A stretch of DNA of 64,000 bases from Paenibacillus sp. DCT19 (GCF_003268635.1 NZ_CP029639.1:1499501-1563500), one strand, 5' to 3'. Positions 17,667 to 26,133 are shown, counted from the stretch's first letter. Notes: a model not told the origin generated them from the sequence alone. Numbers and translations: made by a program.

Positions 17667-18578
17667 TTATGTCTTCTTCGGAGTCGTTTTTCTCTTTTTC
17701 GCAGGCGCAGGAGCAGTATCGTTTTCGCCCCCGGCGACAGCTTGAACGGCCGTTTTTTTCGGTGCACGTTTCTTCGGCTTGGCTGTTGATGTACCAGGAT
17801 CAGTTGGGATCGGCTTAACAGCCTCGATACTTGCCTGCAGGGCGGCCATTAGATCCATTACATTAGCCTCCGGTTTGGCAGGAGCGATCTTAATCTCTTC
17901 ACCCGCAACCTTGTGATTAATTAGATCCAGCAATTTCCCCCGGTAATCATCCGTGTATTTGCTAGGCTCAAATGGGGTAGAGAGTTGATCAATCAAGAGC
18001 TTCGCCATGGTCAGCTCCTTCTCGTTGACTTGCTGTACCTCGGGCAGATTGGGAACTTGTGAGACGGGACGGATCTCATCTGGATAGAATATCGTCTCCA
18101 TGGAGAGACAATCCTCAAGGACACGAATAGCGGCTAGGCTGCTTTTGGAGCGGATCGAAATTTTGGCAATCCCGATCTTGCCTGTATCTCGCATGGCGTT
18201 CATTAATAGCTGATAAGCGTTCCCTCCCGCCTGATCGGGAGATAGATAATAAGTCTTTTGAAAATAAATCGGGTCAATTTCAGTTAGATCCACGAAATCG
18301 AGAATCGTGATGGTTTTGCTAGTAGAATCGTTGAGCGCTTCCAATTCATCTTTTTCGAACAGAACAAATTTGCCCTTCTCATATTCGTACCCCTTGGTAA
18401 TCTCTTCCCACTGCACTTCAACTTCACAGGAAGGACATTTGCGAACATAGGCGAGCGGGCTACCACAGACTTTGTGAATGTAACGCATGGAGATGTCTTT
18501 GTCTTCGGTAGCCGAGAACATTTTGACAGGCACGTGTACAAGTCCAAAACTGATAGCACCTTTCCAGACAGTATGCAT
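17667..18578 (-). CDS. ku: Ku protein, non-homologous end joining
   Basis: A 303-residue bacterial Ku. The core starts HTVWKGAISFGLVHVPVKMF and includes the RYIHKVCGSPLAYVRKCPSCEVEV zinc-finger-like stretch, YYLSPDQAGGNAYQLLMNAM, and ELTMAKLLIDQL with F-P-KYTDDYR. Core ends near residue 230. The C-terminal 70 residues are Lys/Ala/Pro-rich (KPKKRAPKKT, KKRKTTPKKT), a basic tail of the kind that helps DNA binding and threading. Ku binds DNA ends and recruits the LigD-type ligase, whose gene lies 2.7 kb downstream on the same strand. AAGGAGCC precedes the ATG, and an R1 repeat abuts it. Confidence 0.95.
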   Translation of the reverse strand: MHTVWKGAISFGLVHVPVKMFSATEDKDISMRYIHKVCGSPLAYVRKCPSCEVEVQWEEITKGYEYEKGKFVLFEKDELEALNDSTSKTITILDFVDLTEIDPIYFQKTYYLSPDQAGGNAYQLLMNAMRDTGKIGIAKISIRSKSSLAAIRVLEDCLSMETIFYPDEIRPVSQVPNLPEVQQVNEKELTMAKLLIDQLSTPFEPSKYTDDYRGKLLDLINHKVAGEEIKIAPAKPEANVMDLMAALQASIEAVKPIPTDPGTSTAKPKKRAPKKTAVQAVAGGENDTAPAPAKKRKTTPKKT

Positions 18579-18588
18579 AGGTATCGGC

Positions 18589-18815
18589 TCCTTCGTAATT
18601 AAAAGTGAACTTTTTGAACAACCTCTTATAATTGCGTGTTCAAAAAGGGTGTTTTTCAGTACCGAGAAGATGGGATGAAGCTAGAGCTGGAGTAGCGGAG
18701 CGTAGGCAAACCTACGTGAGCAACGGACATATCGGCTGAATCCCATATTCGACGTAGAGATGCTTTAGGCATCCTTCGTAATCAAAAGCAGACTTTTTGA
18801 ACAACCTCTATAAGA
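18589..18815 (+). repeat. Dispersed repeat R1: a partial copy followed by a full-length copy
   Basis: 18589-18628 is an end fragment (CTTCGTAATTAAAAGTGAAC, then TTTTTGAACAACCTCT). 18633-18811 is the fullest copy in the window: it begins GCGTGTTCAAAAAGGGTG, passes CAGTACCGAGAAGATGGGAT and a GTAGGCAAACCTACG hairpin, and ends CATCCTTCGTAATCAAAAGC then GACTTTTTGAACAACCTCTA. The ends carry TTCAAAAAG/CTTTTTGAA inverted repeats. It occupies half of the gap between ku and the next gene; 18816-19006 shows nothing more than an SD. Confidence 0.8.
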
Positions 18816-19006
18816 AACAGTATGGGCATTTCCGTGTACGGATAACCGCTTCATTCCATGGATCATGTGCTGAGTATGCTTCAGCAAGAGTGGGGGATGA
18901 TAACAGAAACATCCTTGAGATCAATCTGTAGATCAGGCAAGAGCTGGAGAGTGGTCTTCATCATAGGATGAGCAATGGTAACTATATCTAACCTAGGAGG
19001 TGTCTC

Positions 19007-19303
19007 ATGAAGAATGGACGTGATGAAGGGGAGGCTCATGCTCACACATTTTCACCTTATCCTCTTGCAGCATCGGAAGGGTCCGAAGATTTCCACACGC
19101 CTGCGACATCTGTTAATTGGGAGGCCGTGACTTCAGAGGAATTACCGCTTGACCGGGAATCGTTCATGCTCGATATTGATCGCATGGTCAATGAGGGGCT
19201 CGGCGGAGGTCAGGTAACCGATGATAATGGTTATATAGGGGAGAGCACAACCGATACGATGGTTCGTGAATCACATGATGATCCGGAAGGGGAGTATGAG
19301 TAA
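19007..19303 (+). CDS. Hypothetical acidic protein, 98 residues
   Basis: Start ATG 19007 follows a strong AGGAGGT. The product is hydrophilic and acidic, with no Cys, no membrane segment, and many D/E/G/T residues; it contains FMLDIDRMVNEGLGGGQVTD. I recognise no family, although the DIDRMVNEGLGGG stretch looks like the conserved part of small Firmicute proteins of unknown role. It ends one base before the SspH-type gene and shares its transcript, which suggests a forespore-expressed partner; that is inference. Confidence 0.7.
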   Translation: MKNGRDEGEAHAHTFSPYPLAASEGSEDFHTPATSVNWEAVTSEELPLDRESFMLDIDRMVNEGLGGGQVTDDNGYIGESTTDTMVRESHDDPEGEYE

Positions 19304-19304
19304 G

Positions 19305-19484
19305 ATGATGGATGTTAAGCGTGCCAAAGCGATATATGATTCCGAGGATACGATTGCTGTTACGCTCGAAGGAGATCCCGTTTGGATTGAAAGCGTTGAT
19401 GAAGCCAATGGGATGGCTACCGTACAGGTAGGAAGTCGTCCTGGTAATACGCAAACGGTTCGTGTGGATCGACTGGAGGAGTAG
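19305..19484 (+). CDS. sspH: Small acid-soluble spore protein, H type
   Basis: About 59 residues: MDVKRAKAIYDSEDTIAVTL, then EGDPVWIESVDEANGMATVQ and TQTVRVDRLEE. The VKRAKxIxxS start, the central G-PVWIESVDE and the L-E end match the H-type SASP family (SspH). These are minor spore-core proteins made in the forespore under sigma-G. The start is ATG 19305 or 19308, nine to twelve bases after GGAAGGGGAG, which lies within the end of the upstream gene. This supports translational coupling. Confidence 0.82.
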   Translation: MMDVKRAKAIYDSEDTIAVTLEGDPVWIESVDEANGMATVQVGSRPGNTQTVRVDRLEE

Positions 19485-19784
19485 CAACTAAGTGTTGTAA
19501 ACGTTCAGTGCATGAAAGATGCCGTACAAGTGGTTTCGATTGGCGGGTATAGGTCATGATTCCAGAGAAGACAAGCTGATTTTGGTACGACGCTTGCCCC
19601 GAGTATACTCCTGCCCTAATTATATCTGAGCGTGCTTTATGACAAGGTTGGTCAGCCGCAGATTCGCAGATATAGTTCGAGATAAGACCGGTGCCATCAG
19701 GTGCCGGTTTTTCGTTATTTTAGCGGGGATATCATGCTCCGTTCATTTCTCAAGTGTTGCGGGGAAGAAGGTGACCGATATAAT
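19485..19784 (+). promoter_or_regulatory. Intergenic region with weak terminator and tsaE promoter
   Basis: A short hairpin ACCGG (19687-19691)/CCGGT (19704-19708) followed by TTTT may end the upstream unit. TTGCGG (19757-19762), 16 bases, TATAAT (19779-19784) is a likely promoter for the tsaE operon. Otherwise no gene seen. Confidence 0.5.
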
Positions 19785-19834
19785 AGTCTTCAAAGTGAAC
19801 TCAGGCGGCAGAGCCGTCAAAGGTGGGGCGTAAA

Positions 19835-20314
19835 TTGAATCAAGAGCATGAGCAGTGGGTGTATGATTCCCATGGCATTTCAGATACAGAAGCGCTCGCG
19901 TCTGCACTCGCTGGACAGGCAATGGCTGGTATGGTGATTGCACTGGATGGTGATCTGGGCGCGGGCAAAACGGCATTTTCACAAAAGTTCGCCTGGCATT
20001 TGGGTGTGCAAGGTGTAGTTAACAGTCCTACGTTTACATTGATTAAGGAATATGAGGGACGATTGCCTTTATATCATATGGATGTATACCGTATTTCATT
20101 GGAAGAAGCGGATGAGCTTGGACTAGATGAATACTTCTATGGAGCCGGAGTCAGTCTGGTGGAGTGGTCAAGTATCATCCCTGAGCTACTCCCGGAAGAG
20201 CATCTGCATATACAGATAGAAACGACCGGGCCAGAGGATCGTAAGATTACGCTGGATGGATACGGTGAGAAGTATGCCGCCATATGCCGGCAGTTCAGAC
20301 AGAATGGAGTTTAA
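19835..20314 (+). CDS. tsaE: tRNA t6A biosynthesis ATPase TsaE
   Basis: A 159-residue P-loop ATPase: ALDGDLGAGKTAFSQKFAWHLG (Walker A GDLGAGKT), VNSPTFTLIKEYEGRLPLYHMDVYR, and DELGLDEYFYGAGVSLVEW. All are signature elements of TsaE (YdiB), the ATPase partner of TsaB/TsaD in making N6-threonylcarbamoyladenosine on ANN-decoding tRNAs. I chose TTG 19835, six bases after AGGTGGGG; a GTG at 19823 lies inside the SD. First gene of the tsaE-tsaB-rimI-tsaD operon. Confidence 0.93.
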   Translation: MNQEHEQWVYDSHGISDTEALASALAGQAMAGMVIALDGDLGAGKTAFSQKFAWHLGVQGVVNSPTFTLIKEYEGRLPLYHMDVYRISLEEADELGLDEYFYGAGVSLVEWSSIIPELLPEEHLHIQIETTGPEDRKITLDGYGEKYAAICRQFRQNGV

Positions 20315-20318
20315 TAAA

Positions 20319-21170
20319 ATGATGGAAGATTTACAAAAAAAGCCGCGTCAGCGGTTTTTGGCGTTGGATACGTCTACAGCGGTGATGGCTGCCTCAGTGA
20401 TGGAGGATCACACGCTGCTTGAGGAACGAAATGAACGGGCAGAGCGTAATCATTCCGTGCATGTTGTGCCCGTAATGGAGCAGCTCTTGGCTGCGAGTGG
20501 AACACAGCCCGGACAATTAGACGGCATTGCCGTTGGCATTGGGCCAGGATCATACACAGGCATCCGCATTGCGGTGACGGCGGCCAAAACCCTTGCCTGG
20601 GCATGGGACATCCCCGTTGCCGGGGTGTCCAGCCTTCAGGCAATGGCCTGGGGCGGCTGGCATCATGGCCTCGCCGCCAAGGCCGAAGCTGCGGCAGAGG
20701 AACCTGCCGCAGCAGGGGCTGGCGGAACGCCATCCGCGGACGAGGGCAGCCAGTCGGCTGCCAAGGTCCACTGGATCGTTCCGCTCGTGGATGCGCGGCG
20801 CGGTCAAGCGTATACCGCGCTGTTCGCCTCCGCCGGGAGCGATGCGCCCCGGCGGCTTGAGCCTGATGCCATCCGCAAGATGGACGGATGGCTGGAAGCC
20901 CTCGCCGCCCGCATCGCGGAGGCGGCGCCGGGAGAGCGGCCCGCTGCCGTCTGGCTTGTCGGCGATGCGGGGCCAGTCGAAGCTGCGGCTGCGCTGCGCT
21001 GCCCAGCAGATACGGCGCTACAGCTCATTCCATATGAGCTGGAAGGCCGTTGGGTCGGGCGGCTTGGCGCCGCCGCGCTGCTTGCAGGTCAGCGGGATGA
21101 CGTGCATGCGCTGGTGCCGAACTACACCCAGCTGGCTGAGGCGGAAGCCAATTTACTGCGAAAAGGCTGA
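20319..21170 (+). CDS. tsaB: tRNA t6A biosynthesis protein TsaB
   Basis: About 283 residues. The N-terminal ASKHA fold is clear: RFLALDTSTAVMAASVME, RNHSVHVVPVMEQLL, DGIAVGIGPGSYTGIRI and AWDIPVAGVSSLQAMAW. TsaB is the inactive paralogue that scaffolds TsaD in t6A synthesis. The start at ATG 20319 (or 20322) follows GGAG within the end of tsaE. From about residue 105 onward the gene becomes very GC-rich and encodes an Ala/Gly/Pro-rich insertion (EAAAEEPAAAGAGGTPSADE), so it is longer than the usual 230-240 residues. The C-terminal YELEGRWVGRLG...ALVPNY is family-like. Confidence 0.9.
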   Translation: MMEDLQKKPRQRFLALDTSTAVMAASVMEDHTLLEERNERAERNHSVHVVPVMEQLLAASGTQPGQLDGIAVGIGPGSYTGIRIAVTAAKTLAWAWDIPVAGVSSLQAMAWGGWHHGLAAKAEAAAEEPAAAGAGGTPSADEGSQSAAKVHWIVPLVDARRGQAYTALFASAGSDAPRRLEPDAIRKMDGWLEALAARIAEAAPGERPAAVWLVGDAGPVEAAAALRCPADTALQLIPYELEGRWVGRLGAAALLAGQRDDVHALVPNYTQLAEAEANLLRKG

Positions 21171-21188
21171 AGGGGGTACGGCGAGCGG

Positions 21189-21710
21189 ATGGATCATTTG
21201 ACAGAAAACGACCAGGATGCAACGCTCCAGTTCAGACTCATGACACTTTCGGATATTCCCGATGTCATGGTCATTGAGCATGAAGCATTTACGTTGCCTT
21301 GGACGGAAGAAGCGTTCCAAAATGAATTAACGCACAATCATTTTGCTAAATATATGGTTATGGAAATAGACGGTACGGCAATCGGCTACGCGGGGATGTG
21401 GACGATTATGGATGAGGCGCATATCACGAATATTGCGGTGAGACAGGCTTATCGCGGACGCAAGCTTGGCGAGAGATTGCTGGATGAACTGATGAGAACG
21501 GCAGCCTATCTGGGCATGGAACGGATGACGCTGGAGGTAAGGGTTTCGAACTTAGTGGCTCAGCGTTTGTATGAGAAAAAAGGGTTTGAATCGGCAGGCA
21601 TACGCAAAGGATATTACTCCGACAACATGGAGGATGCGATGATTATGTGGGCGAATTTGCCATCTACAGGCCGAGACGGCGCAGAGGAAGGAAGCGTAAC
21701 GGATTCATGA
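21189..21710 (+). CDS. rimI: Ribosomal protein S18 alanine N-acetyltransferase RimI
   Basis: A 173-residue GNAT protein: [22 protein letters not shown], the acetyl-CoA loop [19 protein letters not shown] (R-x-G-x-G/A type), then [19 protein letters not shown] and [16 protein letters not shown]. This closing pattern (GYY...EDA-IM) is specific to RimI-type acetyltransferases, which modify S18 N-termini and sometimes other proteins. AGGGGGT precedes the ATG. It lies 18 bases after tsaB and its stop overlaps the tsaD start, as in the Bacillus ydiC-ydiD-ydiE order. Confidence 0.93.
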   Translation: MDHLTENDQDATLQFRLMTLSDIPDVMVIEHEAFTLPWTEEAFQNELTHNHFAKYMVMEIDGTAIGYAGMWTIMDEAHITNIAVRQAYRGRKLGERLLDELMRTAAYLGMERMTLEVRVSNLVAQRLYEKKGFESAGIRKGYYSDNMEDAMIMWANLPSTGRDGAEEGSVTDS

Positions 21711-22768
21711 AGGAACTGAGTGAGAATCAACAAACACAAACGGCTCCATGCTACATTTTGGCGGTGGAGACGAGCTGCGATGAAACGTCTGTGGCAGTGG
21801 TCAAGGATGGTCGGGAAGTGCTGTCCAACTTGATCTCTAGCCAGATTGAGACACATAAGGCATTTGGTGGCGTTGTGCCTGAAGTGGCTTCACGCAAACA
21901 TGTGGAAGTAATCACATTAATGCTTGAACAGGCCATTGAAGAATCAGGCATTCGTCCAAGAGATTTAAGTGCCATCGCCGTAACGCAAGGTCCGGGACTC
22001 GTGGGTGCGCTGCTTGTGGGTATCGTTGCAGCCAAGACGCTGGCTATGGCGCTGGGTAAACCGCTAATTGGAACCCATCATATTGCAGGACATATCTATG
22101 CGAATCGTCTGACACAAGAACTGAAGTATCCTGCGATGGCGCTTGTCGTATCGGGTGGACATACGGAGCTTGTGCATATGGAATCCGAAGGTAAGTTCAA
22201 ACTGATTGGTCGCACACGGGATGATGCAGTAGGTGAGGCATATGATAAAGTGGCTCGGGCATTGGGTTGTCCTTATCCTGGTGGCCCGCATGTTGACCGG
22301 ATGGCATCAGAGGCAGAGCAGGTTGTACCATTGCCTAGAGTGTGGCTGGAAGCTGATTCATATGACTTCAGTCTCAGCGGATTGAAATCAGCAGTACTCA
22401 ATGTGCTGAATCAGGCCAAAATGCGCGGAGAAACCCTGGAAGCTTCTGCTGTGGCGAGAGGGTTCCAAGAGGCTGTCGTTGAAGTGCTGGTTGAAAAAGC
22501 CGTCCGTGCCGTCCGGCAATATGGCTCACAACAACTGTTGTTGTGTGGTGGTGTTGCGGCAAACCGTGGACTGCGCACGGCATTGCAGGAGCGGTGTGAG
22601 CGGGAAGGGCTTGAATTGTTAATTCCACCAATGGTGTATTGTACAGATAATGCTGCCATGATTGGAGCTGCAGCATACCTGAAATGGCAACGTGGAGAAA
22701 TTTCCGAATTCGATGCCAAAGCCGATCCAGGGTTATCGCTGGAGGAATGGTCTGTGCAATCCGTATAG
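21707..22768 (+). CDS. tsaD: tRNA N6-adenosine threonylcarbamoyltransferase TsaD
   Basis: A 353-residue ASKHA enzyme. Visible motifs: [44 protein letters not shown], the metal ligands in [39 protein letters not shown], and [13 protein letters not shown] with [13 protein letters not shown]. It transfers threonylcarbamoyl from TC-AMP to A37 of tRNAs, working with TsaB and TsaE encoded upstream. The ATG at 21707 overlaps the rimI stop (ATGA). An R1 repeat begins at its stop codon. Confidence 0.96.
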   Translation: MKELSENQQTQTAPCYILAVETSCDETSVAVVKDGREVLSNLISSQIETHKAFGGVVPEVASRKHVEVITLMLEQAIEESGIRPRDLSAIAVTQGPGLVGALLVGIVAAKTLAMALGKPLIGTHHIAGHIYANRLTQELKYPAMALVVSGGHTELVHMESEGKFKLIGRTRDDAVGEAYDKVARALGCPYPGGPHVDRMASEAEQVVPLPRVWLEADSYDFSLSGLKSAVLNVLNQAKMRGETLEASAVARGFQEAVVEVLVEKAVRAVRQYGSQQLLLCGGVAANRGLRTALQERCEREGLELLIPPMVYCTDNAAMIGAAAYLKWQRGEISEFDAKADPGLSLEEWSVQSV

Positions 22769-22847
22769 AGGTTGTTCAAAAAGTCCGCTTTTGATTATGA
22801 AGGATGCCCTGAGGCATCTCAGCGCCCGATATGGGATTCAGCCGAAT
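22767..22847 (-). repeat. Dispersed repeat R1, half-length copy
   Basis: AGAGGTTGTTCAAAAAGTCC, TTTTGATTATGAAGGATGCC and TCAGCGCCCGATATGGGATT match the 15014 copy closely. It directly follows the tsaD stop and precedes the leuA promoter. Confidence 0.8.
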
Positions 22848-22861
22848 GTCAAATGTAACAG

Positions 22862-22890
22862 TTGACATTCGGATGTGAAGAATGTATATT
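22862..22890 (+). promoter_or_regulatory. Sigma-A promoter of the T-box/leuA unit
   Basis: Perfect TTGACA (22862-22867), 17 bases, TATATT (22885-22890). The first T-box leader starts about 30 bases downstream. Confidence 0.8.
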
Positions 22891-22919
22891 AGTTACAAAT
22901 TTAAGCAATAGGTTCTTCT

Positions 22920-23325
22920 GAACGATAATAGAAAACGCGATGAACAGGAACAGTAAGGAATTTTCCCGGTTGTAGAGAGCTGCGGGTTGGTGCAACGCAG
23001 TCGACGGAAGACCTGAAACTCACCTGGAAGCGGAACGATGGAACACGGTTACTCTCTTAGAGAAGCCGAAGACCGATTAACGGTCGAAAGTACATGGTTA
23101 CGGGTTGCCTCCGTGAATGGGCCGTTGCCTTGAATCACCGGATAGAATGACGGTGGATGAATGGCAATAACTGAGGGGGCTTCTGACGACTTCGGGTGAT
23201 TCTATTGTGTGCATAGCATACAAGAGTTACGCGAATGAATCGGAGAAGTCAACAAGAGTGGTACCGCGAAGGTGAACAGCCTGTCGTCTCTTGCATATAT
23301 GCATGAGGTGGCAGGCTTTTTTGAT
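22920..23325 (+). ncRNA. T-box leader 1, leucine specificity (CUC)
   Basis: The AGAGAGC (22974-22980) and GGTTGGTG distal elements of Stem I are present, with a specifier region GAAACTCACC whose CTC codon lies at 23019-23021. The T-box core TGGTACCGCG is at 23259-23268. It is followed by a terminator whose arms AGCCTGTC (23278-23285) and GGCAGGCT (23310-23317) run into TTTTTT. Uncharged leucyl-tRNA would pair with the specifier and with the T-box bulge to favour read-through. The gene downstream is leuA, which fits a Leu specifier. Confidence 0.92.
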
Positions 23326-23344
23326 TTTAATTTATCCAATATCA

Positions 23345-23722
23345 GATAAATGTAATGAACGGGAGCAGTACAAGGATGAGGCGCACAGAGAGCTGCGGGT
23401 TGGTGCGACGCAGTGGCATAATTCCTTAGAATCTCGCCCGGGAACAGAGCTATGGATACATGGAAAGACGATCTGAGTATCACGATACTTCCTTGACGGT
23501 AGTAGATGATCTAAGTCCATGTTACACAGCGACGGCTAACCTCCGTTATGGGGTGTTTCTCCGTTTTGGTCGTGTTGCGGCTATACTGCCTGTCCGCCAG
23601 ATCATAAACGGAGACGACGAGGTGGATGGTGATTCGGCTTAGGCCGTAGCCATCAAGCAAGAGTGGTACCGCGGAGGGGAGAATAACCCGCCGTCTCTTA
23701 ATGGAGATGGCGGGTTATTTGG
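23345..23722 (+). ncRNA. T-box leader 2, tandem, leucine specificity (CUC)
   Basis: A second full T-box begins right after the terminator of the first. AGAGAGC is at 23387-23393, the specifier region GAATCTCGCC has CTC at 23433-23435 in the position matching leader 1, and TGGTACCGCG is at 23664-23673. The terminator has perfect 11-bp arms, AATAACCCGCC (23682-23692) and GGCGGGTTATT (23709-23719). The two leaders are alike at the motifs but diverged between them, so transcription of leuA must pass two successive tRNA-Leu checks. Confidence 0.9.
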
Positions 23723-23853
23723 TTTTGCTGCCGGCAGCAGGGTGGGCATGGAAATTAGAAGCGCTTATGAGAACTGATACTTCTGGTGTGTAAGTCGACG
23801 TACACGCTAGAGCCAACGGCATGACATAACCTATTGATGGAGGCTGATGATAT

Positions 23854-25407
23854 ATGACAACGACTAACAAACGGCACATTGAGATTTTTGATACAACACT
23901 GCGTGATGGTGAGCAAGCACCAGGAGCGAGCTTACAGCCCGAACAAAAAATTGAACTGGCACATCAACTAGCTTCTCTGGGCATTGACGTCATTGAGCCT
24001 GGATTCCCGATCTCCAGCCCAGGGGAGTTCGCGGCGGTTCAGGCGATATCCAGACAATTGCAGAACGTAGAGATTTGTGGATTTGCCCGTGCTGTAAAAG
24101 GTGATATTGATGCAGCGGTGCGTGCAACGGCTGATGCTGCACGACGCAGAATTCACCTGTTCATTTCTTCTTCAGATATTCATATTGAGCATCAACTGCG
24201 TCGTCCACGCAGCGAAGTTGTAGCTACTGCACGTGAAATGGTTTCATACGCAAGACAATTCAGCGATATCGTAGAATTTACGGCGATGGATGCGGCTCGC
24301 ACCAAAATGGATGACCTGATTGAAATGATTGAAGTGGTCATTGAGGCTGGGGCTTCGATCATTAATCTGCCAGATACGGTTGGTTATGCACTGCCACATG
24401 AATACGGGGAAATGTTCCGCCGTGTACGCGAAGGCGCCAGAGGTGGCGATCAAGTTCGTTACAGTGCTCATTGTCATAATGATCTGGGTCTTGCGGTGGC
24501 GAATAGCTTGGCTGCCATTGCGAATGGGGCTTCTCAGATTGAAGTGACCATTAACGGTGTTGGCGAGCGGACAGGTAATGCAGCATTGGAAGAGCTGGTT
24601 ATGGCACTGGAAACGCGGGGTGATGTGCTTGGAGCAACAACGAATATCAAATTGGAGCAGCTGTACGAGACATCACGTCAGATCAGCCGAGCGATGCACT
24701 TCCCGATTGCCTATAACAAGCCAGTCGTAGGACGTAATGCCTTCCAGCACGAATCAGGTATCCATCAGGATGGGCTGTTGAAGAATCGGAACACATACGA
24801 GATTATGGACCCGGAAGCACTCGGTATTCCGCGTAGCATGATTATTCTGGGTAAGCATTCGGGGCGTCATGCCTTGAAGGATCGGGTTCGTAAATATGGA
24901 TTTGAGCCGGATGAACAGCAAATGGAGCAGCTCTACAACGTATTCAAAGAAACAGCCGATCAGCAAAAAGTAGTAAGTGATGATCAGCTGCTGCAGATGG
25001 TCAGCCAGACGATGAATATTCCTGCACAGGATTATGAGCTGGTCGAATTGCAGGTTACGGCAGGCAGCATGACGGATCGTATGGCTGCTGTACGTATGCG
25101 TGCAGGTGGAGTGGAGCAATCCTATTCCGCAGTAGGAAGTGGGCCTGTAGAAGCGGCCATTCATGCGATCGGTCAGAGCATCTCTGACGATATCACATTT
25201 GTGGATATGGAGATTCATGCCTTGAGCGGAGGAGAAGAAGCGAATGCTGAGGCGGCAGTTACAGTGGAGCGTGCGGGTCGTGAATTCAGAGGAACCGCTA
25301 TACACAGTGATATCGTGATGGCTGCTGGACTTGCGTATGTGGCTGCATGTAATGCGGCTGGACTAAAAGCAGAATCATCCGAAAGTGGAGAGGTCGCTCA
25401 CGTATAA
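23854..25407 (+). CDS. leuA: 2-isopropylmalate synthase
   Basis: A 517-residue enzyme that condenses 2-oxoisovalerate and acetyl-CoA, the first step of leucine synthesis. Catalytic TIM barrel: IFDTTLRDGEQAPGASL, VIEPGFPISSPGEF, HCHNDLGLAVANSLAAI (metal His pair), GVGERTGNAALEELVM, and QHESGIHQDGLLKN. The C-terminal 130 residues are the LeuA allosteric domain (MTDRMAAVRMRAGGVEQSYSAVGSGPVEAAIHAI) that binds leucine. GGAGG lies upstream of the ATG. Control is by two tandem Leu T-boxes. No other leu/ilv genes adjoin, so this copy stands alone within the ydi-like block. Confidence 0.96.
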   Translation: MTTTNKRHIEIFDTTLRDGEQAPGASLQPEQKIELAHQLASLGIDVIEPGFPISSPGEFAAVQAISRQLQNVEICGFARAVKGDIDAAVRATADAARRRIHLFISSSDIHIEHQLRRPRSEVVATAREMVSYARQFSDIVEFTAMDAARTKMDDLIEMIEVVIEAGASIINLPDTVGYALPHEYGEMFRRVREGARGGDQVRYSAHCHNDLGLAVANSLAAIANGASQIEVTINGVGERTGNAALEELVMALETRGDVLGATTNIKLEQLYETSRQISRAMHFPIAYNKPVVGRNAFQHESGIHQDGLLKNRNTYEIMDPEALGIPRSMIILGKHSGRHALKDRVRKYGFEPDEQQMEQLYNVFKETADQQKVVSDDQLLQMVSQTMNIPAQDYELVELQVTAGSMTDRMAAVRMRAGGVEQSYSAVGSGPVEAAIHAIGQSISDDITFVDMEIHALSGGEEANAEAAVTVERAGREFRGTAIHSDIVMAAGLAYVAACNAAGLKAESSESGEVAHV

Positions 25408-25507
25408 AATGGGCTCCATTCAACGGCAACAGTTTGGAGATCGGTTTGTCGAATTGAAGGAGTGAAATATCAAGCCATTACTTCAGTTTGTCAAGATGTG
25501 ATTATAG

Positions 25508-25734
25508 TTATCCACATATTCAGGATAAATTGTGGGTAACTAAGCTAGAGCCAAACCAGTGTAGTTTTCGAAACGATAAGGTTTTAGGGGATAGAATCCG
25601 AGGTGTATATCCACAAACTTGTGGATAATGTGCATAAGTTGGTGGATAAATATGGTTTTTTGTTGAAAATGCGATTCTACCGCCGTTTAATTAAGCCTGT
25701 TAAGCTGCTTGGTATCTTGCTTAATTGTGGATAA
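25508..25734. promoter_or_regulatory. Cluster of DnaA boxes
   Basis: Three perfect DnaA boxes lie within 227 bp: TTATCCACA (25508-25516, plus), TGTGGATAA (25620-25628, minus) and TGTGGATAA (25726-25734, minus). Three more have one mismatch: TGTGGGTAA (25531-25539), ATATCCACA (25607-25615) and GGTGGATAA (25641-25649). There is no gene here. Such clusters outside oriC can titrate DnaA (the DBC sites of Bacillus) or regulate DnaA-dependent genes. The remaining 25735-26084 shows nothing else I can support. Confidence 0.7.
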
Positions 25735-26084
25735 ATGCGTAGCTTGTTCAATAAAAAATATTTTTCAAAATTCGAGTGGATTTGACAAATGGGAAATGAT
25801 CAGGTTATGGCTGACCCACTTGAATATAATCAACAAAAATGGGGCTGACTTAAGAAATCTCTCTTCGCTCCAAGCGCTAACGAACCTACCGCATCTTAAT
25901 AAGCGGATTATCTTGCTATGCAAGATGTAACGAGCCTCAGTAACGCTATTCCTTCGTATAATGGTGTCACAACCTAAATAATGGACTGAATCCATGAAAT
26001 AACGACTCTATGATTCGTTAGATATCAGATTTGAGAAAATAGGAGAGAATAGCGTGTATCAGGTTCATTAGCTTAAAAAGACGC

Positions 26085-26133
26085 TAAAAGGGATGTCCCT
26101 CGTCATGTTTGTGACTTTGGGAGATCCCTTTTA
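26085..26133 (-). terminator. Hairpin terminator of the ABC-F gene
   Basis: TAAAAGGGATGTCCC (26085-26099) and GGGAGATCCCTTTTA (26119-26133) form a 15-bp stem with one mismatch, 80 bases after the minus-strand stop. Confidence 0.75.

Noticed and set aside
19639..19833. 64-codon open frame before tsaE
   Set aside because: It runs through a hairpin and the tsaE promoter, with no SD and no similarity I can recognise.
20593..21201. Alternative 202-codon frame in the GC-rich part of tsaB
   Set aside because: Shadow of tsaB produced by the high GC content; it lacks an SD and conserved motifs.
25709..25930. 73-codon open frame beyond the DnaA box cluster
   Set aside because: No SD, no domain, AT-rich non-coding character.
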